From NCBI GenBank assembly GCA_035525455.1, contig DATLEF010000189.1, forward strand, positions 1-28,648: a stretch of 28,648 nt of DNA. The letters are read 5' to 3'. The DNA is from JAQGMV01 sp035525455. GTDB taxonomy: Bacteria; Pseudomonadota; Gammaproteobacteria; Burkholderiales; SG8-41. Positions 7,114 to 14,343 of this stretch are shown here, one piece after another. The notes below the pieces were generated by a model, which saw only the letters and a list, made by a program, of their open reading frames with translations, ran no database searches and was not told where the DNA came from. Position 1 is the first letter of the stretch. The number at the start of each line of letters is the position of its first letter. The position numbers and the translations under genes are program-made.

Positions 7114-8637
7114 ATGCTGAAGCAAAAATCATCCGAGTACCGCGGCTACCGTGCCGCCGGCATCCGCATGCGCGAAGAGATGCTGCCGCAACTGAAAGAC
7201 CTCTACGGCTCCCACACGCGCGAGATGCTGCCGGCGGTGCATGCGTTCGACAAAGCTCATATCGTGATGCTCGTCGAGGAAGGTCTGCTCGATGCGCAAG
7301 CAGGCGCCGCGTGCCTGAAGGGGCTGCGACAGCTCGAAGGCGAAGGCGCCGAGAAAATCCGCGCACAGGTCGGCGGCGGTCTTCACTCCGGCGAGCATTA
7401 CCTCATCCGCATGCTCGGCGAGGAGATCGCGGGACAGTTTCACCTCGCGCGAAGCTCCGGCGATCTTTCCGCGGTTGCGATCAACCGCCTCGAATGCGAG
7501 CGGCTCCTCGCGATCATGCGTGCGGTGAATGGCATGCGGCGGGTGCTCATCGAGCTCGCGCGTGAGCACACCGGCACGATCATGCCCGGCTACAGCTTCG
7601 GGCAGCACGCACAGCCGATGACGCTCGGACACCTGTGGCTCTCATGGGCGGCGACACTCGCGCGCGATTTCGAGCGGCTGCACGGCGCGTACCAACGGGT
7701 GAACGTGAGTCCGGCCGGCGCGGCGATCATGGTGGGATCGAACTTTCTCGTGAACCGTGAGCGCACGGCCGAGCTCCTCGGTTTCGATGCGGTCCACGAG
7801 AATTGCGCTGACGCGATACTGGAGCTCAACGCGGACGACAGCCTGGAAGTGCCCGCGGTCGTGGCCGTGCTGTATCACTCGCTCGCGAAATGGGCCGACG
7901 ATCTCGTTCAGTGGAGCACGAGCGAATTCAACTTCGTCGACATTCCCGACCGCTACTGCAACACCTCGTCGATCATGATGCAGAAGAAGAACGTGATCGG
8001 CCCTGGCGAGATGAAAGGTGCGGCGGCGGAAGCATTAGGCTGTTTCGTCGTCTCCTATCACGCTCTGAAAGGGCCGACCGGACTGCCGGTGACCGAGCGG
8101 TATTACGCGCTGGAGATGTTGTGGAAAGTCGCGGACAGCGCCGTGCGCGACCTCGGCTGGTTCTGCGACCTGCTGCCGGTGCTCAAAATCAACAAGACGC
8201 GCATGCGCGAGCAGTCGTGGCGGCATTGGGGCACGGCAACCGATCTCGCGGGCGCGCTCGTGAGCGAGCGGAAGCTGCCGTGGCGGACGGCACACCAGAT
8301 CGTCGGGATCCTGGTCAGGCTATGCGAAGAGCGCGGCCTCGGTCCGGCCGATGTGACGCCGGCGCTGCTCGACGAGGCTGCGATGCTGTACCACGAAGTG
8401 CCGGCGCAGTTGACTCAGAAGCAGATCGCGGAAGCGCTCGATCCCGAGCGCTTCATCGCGAGCCGCACGACGCGCGGCGGCCCAGCGCGCGAAGAATCGC
8501 TCCGGCAGGCGAAGCTTTTCGAAGATGCGACCGCCAAAGACGAGGCGATCGTCGCGGGCATCGATCAGCGGCTCGCCAGCGCCGCGAGCAAGCTCGAATC
8601 AGCGGTGGATGCAGTAATTGCAAAGGGATCTCGATGA
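7114..8637 (+). CDS. Argininosuccinate-lyase-like C-N lyase (fumarase/aspartase superfamily)
   Basis: The 507-residue protein has the superfamily catalytic loop TSSIMMQKKN at 284-293, equivalent to the SSIMPQKKN loop with catalytic serine and conserved lysine. It also has a degenerate ASL block LARSSGDLSAVAINRL at about 111-126 and MPGYSFGQHAQP at 157-168. Superfamily members eliminate an amine or oxygen leaving group from a succinyl moiety, releasing fumarate or a related diacid. Authentic ArgH has RSRNDQ and PGYTHLQ here; this protein has RSSGDL and PGYSFGQ, so the Thr-His acid-base pair is replaced by Ser-Phe. It is therefore unlikely to be ArgH. Such ASL-like lyases act on iminodisuccinate and EDDS, a good fit beside an MmgE/PrpD gene and an ammonia-lyase. 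Its stop overlaps the next start as ATGA. The exact substrate is unknown. Confidence 0.83.
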   Translation: MLKQKSSEYRGYRAAGIRMREEMLPQLKDLYGSHTREMLPAVHAFDKAHIVMLVEEGLLDAQAGAACLKGLRQLEGEGAEKIRAQVGGGLHSGEHYLIRMLGEEIAGQFHLARSSGDLSAVAINRLECERLLAIMRAVNGMRRVLIELAREHTGTIMPGYSFGQHAQPMTLGHLWLSWAATLARDFERLHGAYQRVNVSPAGAAIMVGSNFLVNRERTAELLGFDAVHENCADAILELNADDSLEVPAVVAVLYHSLAKWADDLVQWSTSEFNFVDIPDRYCNTSSIMMQKKNVIGPGEMKGAAAEALGCFVVSYHALKGPTGLPVTERYYALEMLWKVADSAVRDLGWFCDLLPVLKINKTRMREQSWRHWGTATDLAGALVSERKLPWRTAHQIVGILVRLCEERGLGPADVTPALLDEAAMLYHEVPAQLTQKQIAEALDPERFIASRTTRGGPAREESLRQAKLFEDATAKDEAIVAGIDQRLASAASKLESAVDAVIAKGSR

Positions 8638-9881
8638 AAGTGACGGACGTTATCTGCGCAGCGGGCCGCTCGGGCTACATGCATCGCGACCTGCTGGCCA
8701 TCAAATCGGGCAAGGCGAAACCGAACGGCAGTCTCTATGAAGGCACGCCGCTCTCGCCCGGATTCACCCGCATCATCGAGCCCGCCACGATCATTTCAGT
8801 GATGCTGGTGCTCGAAGACGGACAGATCGCCTTCGGCGACTGCGCCGACGTGATACTCGCGGGTGTCGCAGGGCGCGATCCGGCGTTCAATGCGAAAGAC
8901 CACATGGACTACGTGCGGACCGAAGTCGCGGACGCGCTGCGCGACCGGGATGTATCGAGCTTCATGTCGAACGCCGAGGAAATGGATACGTTCAGATACG
9001 CCGGCAAGCGGCTCCACACCGCGATACGGTACGGCGTGAGTCAGGCCCTGCTGCATGCGGCGGCGCTTTCCTGCAAGGAGACGATGGCCGAAGTCATCGC
9101 CCGCGAATACAACAGTACGATCTCGAAGCGGCCGATACCGATACTCGCGTCGTGCCACAAGGATGACCTCGGCCAGCTCGACCGCGTGATCCTCAAGCGC
9201 GTCGAGCTCCTGCCGCACGCCTCTTTCCAGATCGTGAGCGAGCACGTCGGCCTGCAGGGCGAGAAGCTGATGGCATTCGTGCGCCGCGTCGCCACGCGCT
9301 GCAAGGAAATCGGCGATGCGGATTACAACCCACGCATCCACGTCGACCTGTACGGCACGCTGGGCGAGCTTTTCGAGATGAAAATCGAGCCGCTGGCCGA
9401 TTACCTGGGCCAGCTGCGGCAGGAATCCGGATCGTACAAGCTGCTCGTCGAGTCGCCGATGATCGCGAAAACGCAGGAAGAGCAGATCGAGAAGTTCAGC
9501 GCTTTGCGCAAGCTCCTCAAGGAAAAGGGAATCGATGTCGGTCTCATCGCGGACGAATGGTGCAACACGCTCTCCGACATCAAGCTGTTTGCGGCGGCAG
9601 GCGCGTCCGATTTCGTGCAGATCAAAACTCCCGATCTCGGCAGCATCCACAACACTATCGAAGCGGTGCTCTACTGCAAGTCGCGCGGGATGGGCTCATG
9701 CCTGGGCGGCACGGCGAACGAGACCGATCAATCGACGCGCATCTCGTGCCACATGGCGCTCGCGTGCCGGCCCGACTTCATGCTCTCGAAGCCGGGGCTG
9801 GGCGCAGACGAAGCGCTGATGATCCAGACCAACGAAATGGCACGCACGCTCGCCATCCTGCAGACACGCGAAAGTTCGTGA
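8634..9881 (+). CDS. Methylaspartate ammonia-lyase family protein (enolase superfamily)
   Basis: Methylaspartate ammonia-lyase deaminates 3-methylaspartate to mesaconate. This 415-residue protein is almost the same length as the clostridial enzyme, and most numbering carries over. Metal ligands D238 (HVDLYG), E273 (VESP) and D307 (ADEWCN) are present, as are Q329 and catalytic base K331 (QIKTPDLG), T360 (GGTANETD) and the active-site histidine (LPHA, H195). Two pocket positions differ from the classical enzyme as I recall it: the residue after T360 is Ala361 instead of Cys, and the segment holding Gln172 reads ASCHKDD, leaving Ser there. No glutamate mutase genes are near, so this is probably not the glutamate fermentation pathway. 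The start is ATG 8634, overlapping the lyase stop. It may act on aspartate or a substituted aspartate. Confidence 0.87.
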   Translation: MKVTDVICAAGRSGYMHRDLLAIKSGKAKPNGSLYEGTPLSPGFTRIIEPATIISVMLVLEDGQIAFGDCADVILAGVAGRDPAFNAKDHMDYVRTEVADALRDRDVSSFMSNAEEMDTFRYAGKRLHTAIRYGVSQALLHAAALSCKETMAEVIAREYNSTISKRPIPILASCHKDDLGQLDRVILKRVELLPHASFQIVSEHVGLQGEKLMAFVRRVATRCKEIGDADYNPRIHVDLYGTLGELFEMKIEPLADYLGQLRQESGSYKLLVESPMIAKTQEEQIEKFSALRKLLKEKGIDVGLIADEWCNTLSDIKLFAAAGASDFVQIKTPDLGSIHNTIEAVLYCKSRGMGSCLGGTANETDQSTRISCHMALACRPDFMLSKPGLGADEALMIQTNEMARTLAILQTRESS

Positions 9882-9911
9882 GCTTTTGGAATGTTCAGCC
9901 ATAAGGTCAAC

Positions 9912-10892
9912 ATGGAATTACGTGCACTTTGGAGCATCACCTTTCTTGTCATGGCAGCACCGCTCGGCGCCGCGCCCGCGCTCGCGCAGCAGGATTATCC
10001 GAACCGCCCGGTGCGGATGATCGTGCCGTACCCGCCGGGTGGTCCCACTGACATCATGGGTCGCCTCACGGCCGAAGTTCTCTCCAGGCGGCTCGGGCAG
10101 AACGTCGTCGTCGATAATCGCGGCGGCGCTGCGACGGCCATCGGTGCGGAAATGGCGGCGCGTGCGCCCGCGGATGGTTACACACTGCTGGTTTCGTCCG
10201 AAACGACGTTCGCGGTGACGCCTGCGCTCAAAGACAAGCTCCCGTATCACCCGGAGCGCGATTTCGCGCCGATCGCGCTGCTGACGACACAGCCTTATGT
10301 GCTCGCCGTCAACAATGCGCTGCCGGTGAATTCGGTCTCGCAGCTCATCGCGCATGCGAAAGCGAACCCCGGGAAGTTGAGCTACGGCTCGGCGGGGACG
10401 GGCGGCGCGAACCACCTCGCCGGAGAAATGTTCAAGCACGCCGCAGGCATCGACATCCTCCACGTGCCATATAAGGGCAACGGTCCCGCCATCATCGATC
10501 TAATCGGCGGGCAGATCGCGCTGATGGTCGGCAGCATTTCATCCCTGTACCCGCACGCGACGACGAAGAAGCTGCGGCTGCTTGCGGTGGCGAGCGGGAA
10601 GCGCTCGGCGTCCGCACCTGAGATTCCGACGTTCAGCGAAAGCGGCTTGGCGGGGTATCAGGTGAGCGGCTGGAATTGCATCGTCGCGCCGCGTGGAACC
10701 CCGCCGCCGATCGTCAGGCGCATCAATGCCGAAGTCGCAGCAGGCTTCAAACAGCCCGACGTGCTCGAACGGTTGCGCAAGCAGAGCATCGAGCCGGTGG
10801 CCGGCACGCCCGAGCAGCTTGCGGCACACATCAAGAGCGAGTTCGCGCGCTACAGCAAGCTCATCAAGGCCATAGGACTGACGGTCGAGTGA
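9912..10892 (+). CDS. Tripartite tricarboxylate transporter substrate-binding protein (Bug receptor 2)
   Basis: The 326-residue periplasmic receptor has a signal peptide ending near PALAQQ (about residue 26) and mature start DYPNRPVRMIVPYPPGGPTDI. Other family blocks are APADGYTLLVSSE, ANPGKLSYGSAGTGGANHLAG, ILHVPYKGNGPAI and IPTFSESGLAGYQVSGW. I place the start at ATG 9912, five bases after AAGG; an in-frame ATG at 9891 has no ribosome-binding site and would put seven extra residues in front of the signal peptide. The gene follows the ammonia-lyase by 30 bases and its stop overlaps the GTG start of the second MmgE/PrpD gene, so receptor and enzyme are translationally coupled. The ligand is unknown; a carboxylated substrate of the adjacent enzymes is the likeliest. 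Confidence 0.93.
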   Translation: MELRALWSITFLVMAAPLGAAPALAQQDYPNRPVRMIVPYPPGGPTDIMGRLTAEVLSRRLGQNVVVDNRGGAATAIGAEMAARAPADGYTLLVSSETTFAVTPALKDKLPYHPERDFAPIALLTTQPYVLAVNNALPVNSVSQLIAHAKANPGKLSYGSAGTGGANHLAGEMFKHAAGIDILHVPYKGNGPAIIDLIGGQIALMVGSISSLYPHATTKKLRLLAVASGKRSASAPEIPTFSESGLAGYQVSGWNCIVAPRGTPPPIVRRINAEVAAGFKQPDVLERLRKQSIEPVAGTPEQLAAHIKSEFARYSKLIKAIGLTVE

Positions 10893-12283
10893 CGGCCGTG
10901 CCGACGCTCACTGAAAGCCTGGCGCACTACTGGGCCGCAGCGGTTTATGACGACCTGCCGCCCGAATCGGTACGGCTTGCCAAGCGCTTTCTGCTCGACA
11001 CGCTCGCCGCCGGTATTGCCGGTGCGGGCAGCGATGTCGCCGGCATCGTTCGCAATGCGGTGCGGGTGTCGCTGGAAGGCTCTGCCGGCGCGAGTGTGCT
11101 GTGGGGCCGGGCAGATTGCCTGCCTGCGCCGCAATCGGCGCTCGTCAACGGGACTGCATCGCACGCGCTGGAGCTCGACGATTTCGGCGGCTGCGGCCAT
11201 TCGGGCGCCGTTGTGATCCCTGCGGTTTGCGCGCTCGCCGGCCGCGATGGGATCAGTGGCAAAGACATATTGACTGCCATCGTCGCCGGCTACGACGTCG
11301 CGGCACGCGTGCTCGAAGGCGCCGGAGGATATCGCGCGCACAACGATCTGGGCTGGCATTCCAGCGGCACGTGCGGGAGCTTCGGCGCGGCGGCGGGCGC
11401 CGCGAAAATACTCGGGCTCGATCGCGAACGATTTGCAGACGCGCTCGGCATCGCCGGGACGTTCACGGGCGGCATCTGGGCGTTTCTCGCCGATGGCGCG
11501 ATGACCAAGCGCTTCCACCCCGGCAAGGCGTCCGAAAACGGATTGACCGCGGCGCTGCTCGCACAAGCGGGCATGACGGGACCGCGTCAGGTGCTCGAAG
11601 CCGGGTGGGGCGGCTTCTATTCGACCTACGCGCGCAATATTGCAACGCCGGAGGCGACGCTGAAAGGGCTCGGCACCGAATTTCGCATCGCGCGCTCCGG
11701 CATGAAGCCCTATGCCTGTTGCCGCGGCCTGCATGCGACGCTCGATGCGCTGTTCGAAATCATGGGCGAGACGCGCGCGAACAGCTCTACGATCGAGCGC
11801 ATGGTCGTCCACGGAAACGAGCAGAACAAGCTTCAGTTCGACCGGCCGGCCATCGGCAATCTGCTCGATGCGCAGTTCAGCTTTCAGTACGCACTCGCAG
11901 TCGGTGCGGTCAGCGGCCGTGCGACGCTCGATCAATTCCAGCCATTCCGGAATGGCGAGCCCGAGATTCAGCGTCTCATGCATGCAACCGAAGTCGCGGC
12001 CGATCGCGAGATGAAAGCCGGCACCTATCCGCCGCTCGAAATCCGTTTCAGGGACGGACGCGTCATCGAGCGCCACATCGCATACGCCAAAGGCGCACCC
12101 GAGAATCCGCTTTCCGACGAGGAGCTGCGGGCCAAAGCGGTGTCGCAAATCGAGCCTGTGCTGGGCACAACGCGCTGCAATGAATTGCTTGCGTGCGTGT
12201 CCTCGCTGGAAGACGTGCACAACGCAGGCGAGCTCACGCGGCTACTCAGCGTCGAAAAAACGATCAGGAAGGAAAAGGCATGA
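10889..12283 (+). CDS. MmgE/PrpD family protein 2 (possible epimerase or dehydratase)
   Basis: The 464-residue paralogue of the protein at 5704-7083 is similar from end to end: LTESLAHYWAAAVYDDLPPE, LELDDFGGCGHSGAVVIPAV, GYRAHNDLGWHSSGTCGSFG, MTKRFHPGKASENGLTAALL and YACCRGLHATLDALF. The start is GTG 10889, which overlaps the preceding receptor stop as GTGA; a second GTG at 10898 is possible. An upstream ATG in the frame lies inside the receptor gene and is not a credible start. Two copies in one gene series suggest either two stereoisomers of one substrate or two successive steps. The family allows dehydratase, decarboxylase or epimerase chemistry and sequence alone does not decide. Its stop overlaps the next receptor's ATG. 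Confidence 0.88.
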   Translation: MTAVPTLTESLAHYWAAAVYDDLPPESVRLAKRFLLDTLAAGIAGAGSDVAGIVRNAVRVSLEGSAGASVLWGRADCLPAPQSALVNGTASHALELDDFGGCGHSGAVVIPAVCALAGRDGISGKDILTAIVAGYDVAARVLEGAGGYRAHNDLGWHSSGTCGSFGAAAGAAKILGLDRERFADALGIAGTFTGGIWAFLADGAMTKRFHPGKASENGLTAALLAQAGMTGPRQVLEAGWGGFYSTYARNIATPEATLKGLGTEFRIARSGMKPYACCRGLHATLDALFEIMGETRANSSTIERMVVHGNEQNKLQFDRPAIGNLLDAQFSFQYALAVGAVSGRATLDQFQPFRNGEPEIQRLMHATEVAADREMKAGTYPPLEIRFRDGRVIERHIAYAKGAPENPLSDEELRAKAVSQIEPVLGTTRCNELLACVSSLEDVHNAGELTRLLSVEKTIRKEKA

Positions 12284-13239
12284 AGCTACGGGTAAGCCTC
12301 GGCGTCTGCGCCGCGATCATCTCGTCCATCGCGGTCGCGCAGAATTTTCCCGCGAAACCCGTGCGCATCGTCAATCCATTCGCGCCGGGGGGGAACACCG
12401 ACATCATTACGCGCGCGATCACGGAACGATTGATCCCGATACTCAAGCAGCAGGTGATCGTCGAGCACCGGCCGGGCGCGATGACCAATATCGCTTCCGA
12501 ATACGTCGCCAAGGCGCCGCCCGACGGCTATACGCTCCTCATGGGCGGTGCGTCGAACGCGATCAACATGAGCTATCTCGCCAAAGTGCCGTACGACACT
12601 CTGCGCGACCTGGAGCCCGTAATCCTGTGTCTCAAAGGCGCGAACGTTCTCTCGATACATCCTTCGTTGCCCGCGAAGAACCTGAAAGAGCTGATCGCGC
12701 TCGCAAGATCCCAGCCGGGACAGCTCAACTATGCTTCGAGCGGGCTCGGAAGCTCGAACCACATGGCCGGAGAGCTTCTGAAGCTGATGGCGAAAATCAA
12801 CATCGAGCACATCCCGTACAAAGGCAACAATCCGGCGCTCACCGATACGATCGGCGGTCACGTGCACATGTTGTTCACCGGCGTGCCTTCGCTGCTGCCG
12901 CATGTGCAGTCGGGCCGCCTCAGGGCGATCGCCATCAGCACGCTCAAGCGCGCATCCGCATTGCCGGCGGTGCCGACGTTCGACGAATCCGGCTTGAAGG
13001 GTTACGAGGCGACGAACTGGTTCGGCCTGTTCGCGCCGGCGAAAACGCCGCGGGACATCGTTGCGCGTCTGAACGGTGATATCGACAAAGTGATCCGAAG
13101 TCTGGAGCTTGCCGATCGTTTTGCGGCCGAGAGCCTCGACGTGGTCGGCGGTTCGCCCGAATCGTTCGCGAGCTTCGTGCGCGCCGAAATCGACAAGTAC
13201 GCGAAAGTGATCAAAGCCGCAGGCATACCGAAGCAATAA
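12280..13239 (+). CDS. Tripartite tricarboxylate transporter substrate-binding protein (Bug receptor 3)
   Basis: The 319-residue receptor has a short signal peptide (MKLRVSLGVCAAIISSIAVA) followed by QNFPAKPVRIVNPFAPGGNTD. Typical blocks follow: APPDGYTLLMGG, SQPGQLNYASSGLGSSNHMAG, IEHIPYKGNNPAL and LPAVPTFDESGLKGYEATNW. The ATG at 12280 overlaps the stop of the second MmgE/PrpD gene (ATGA) and has a strong purine-rich site, AGGAAGGAAAAGG, just upstream. It is thus the second receptor tied directly to the same enzyme gene, one on each side. It probably serves the same pathway, perhaps binding a product or stereoisomer; that is inference. Confidence 0.93.
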   Translation: MKLRVSLGVCAAIISSIAVAQNFPAKPVRIVNPFAPGGNTDIITRAITERLIPILKQQVIVEHRPGAMTNIASEYVAKAPPDGYTLLMGGASNAINMSYLAKVPYDTLRDLEPVILCLKGANVLSIHPSLPAKNLKELIALARSQPGQLNYASSGLGSSNHMAGELLKLMAKINIEHIPYKGNNPALTDTIGGHVHMLFTGVPSLLPHVQSGRLRAIAISTLKRASALPAVPTFDESGLKGYEATNWFGLFAPAKTPRDIVARLNGDIDKVIRSLELADRFAAESLDVVGGSPESFASFVRAEIDKYAKVIKAAGIPKQ

Positions 13240-13258
13240 CACTCCCGTAGAGATTCTC

Positions 13259-14323
13259 CTGGCCTCCGCCTTCGAAATCGGCATACAGCTGCACCTCCCG
13301 ACTTTCCGGCACGTCTCGCTGCCCGGGATAGTCGAGGCCGGCCGGCTGGCGCACGCCGGCGGCGTGTCTCAAATCTGGGCAACCGACAACCTGCGCAGCC
13401 GCAATCAGTTCGTGGTGCTCACGGCATTGGCTGCGAGCATCCCGATCAAGCTCGGAACGGCCGTTACCGTTCAGTACTTTCGCAACCCGGTCGACGTCGC
13501 CGATTCGGTCGCGGCCATTACCGAGCTGATGGAGGGACGGGAGTTCGGTCTGGGACTGGCGCGGGGCAATCGCGATACGCCGCATTACGTGAAAGTGACC
13601 AAACCGGTCAGCATGCTGCGCGAATCGGCGCTTTCGATTCAGCGGCTGCTCGCGGGGGAGACCGTCACGTTTGGCGACTACCCGACCGTCGCGTCGTATT
13701 TCAACCTGATGCCCGATGCGCCGTTCAAGCTCAACTTCCTGCCGAAATCGCCGGTGCTGCTGTATTGCGGCGGAAATGGACCCAAAGCGCTCGCCGTCGG
13801 TGGAAGCTGCATGGACGGCATTATCTTCGGCGGCACGTTTCAGTCCATCGCGCGCGCGGGCCACTTGGGTGAGCTGATGAAAATCGCCGACCGCGCCGCG
13901 GCCGGGGCGGGACGGATGTCACTGCGCAAGGTCGCCGAAATCAAGCTTTCGGTTGCGCGGGACGCTCGCGCGGCGCGCGATTTCGTCAGACATTCGGTGG
14001 CGCGGCGCATCGTCTCCTTGCGTGAAGACGGGTACGACGACGGCGATTATCTGAAGCTCGGTATAGCTCCCGCACATATCAGCCGCCTGCAGGAAGCAGA
14101 AAAGCAGACCGGCGCGCTCGACCAGCATCTGGACCTCGTGACCGACGCGATGATCGACGCGCTTTTCGTAGCCGGCGATCCTGCGCACTGCCGCGAAAAA
14201 ATGCGCGAAGTGTGCGGCATGGCGAAGGAACACGGCTTTCGGCAGCTCATGTTTTCCGAGATCGGACCCGATTTGAAGCAGGGGCTGCGCTTCCTGTGTG
14301 ACGACATCCTGCCGTCGCTCTAG
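13259..14323 (+). CDS. LLM class flavin-dependent oxidoreductase (start codon non-standard or uncertain)
   Basis: Luciferase-like monooxygenases use reduced FMN or F420. Core family blocks are SQIWATDNLRSRNQFVVLTALAA, IKLGTAVTVQYFRNPVDVADSVAA and MEGREFGLGLARGNRDTP, ending near LMFSEIGPDL. The first ordinary start codon is GTG 13364, but family-like sequence runs upstream of it in the same frame: FEIGIQLHLPTFRHVSLPG and IVEAGRLAHAGG, the usual N-terminal strand and helix. The frame is open from 13211, yet no ATG, GTG or TTG occurs before 13364. CTG at 13259, six bases after a GAG, would give a natural N-terminus and 354 residues; ATT 13253 or a sequence error (GTA at 13247) are alternatives. 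It lies 19 bases after a receptor and 20 before the MFS gene. The substrate is unknown; it lacks the length of NtaA-type monooxygenases. Confidence 0.8.
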   Translation: MASAFEIGIQLHLPTFRHVSLPGIVEAGRLAHAGGVSQIWATDNLRSRNQFVVLTALAASIPIKLGTAVTVQYFRNPVDVADSVAAITELMEGREFGLGLARGNRDTPHYVKVTKPVSMLRESALSIQRLLAGETVTFGDYPTVASYFNLMPDAPFKLNFLPKSPVLLYCGGNGPKALAVGGSCMDGIIFGGTFQSIARAGHLGELMKIADRAAAGAGRMSLRKVAEIKLSVARDARAARDFVRHSVARRIVSLREDGYDDGDYLKLGIAPAHISRLQEAEKQTGALDQHLDLVTDAMIDALFVAGDPAHCREKMREVCGMAKEHGFRQLMFSEIGPDLKQGLRFLCDDILPSL

Positions 14324-14343
14324 CGCACACGAGACGATTCCGT

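Noticed and set aside
7114..8637. Calling the lyase argH
   Set aside because: Two ASL signature regions (RSRNDQ and PGYTHLQ) are replaced and no arginine gene is nearby.
8634..9881. Part of a glutamate-to-mesaconate fermentation operon
   Set aside because: No glutamate mutase subunits or mesaconase/citramalate lyase genes are in the window, and pocket residues differ.
5704..12283. Propionate (prp) catabolism locus because of MmgE/PrpD genes
   Set aside because: No methylcitrate synthase, methylisocitrate lyase or PrpR is present.
13259..14323. NtaA/EmoA-type aminopolycarboxylate monooxygenase, which would suit the cluster
   Set aside because: The protein is about 80 residues shorter than that group and its N-terminal blocks resemble the F420/FMN LLM group instead.
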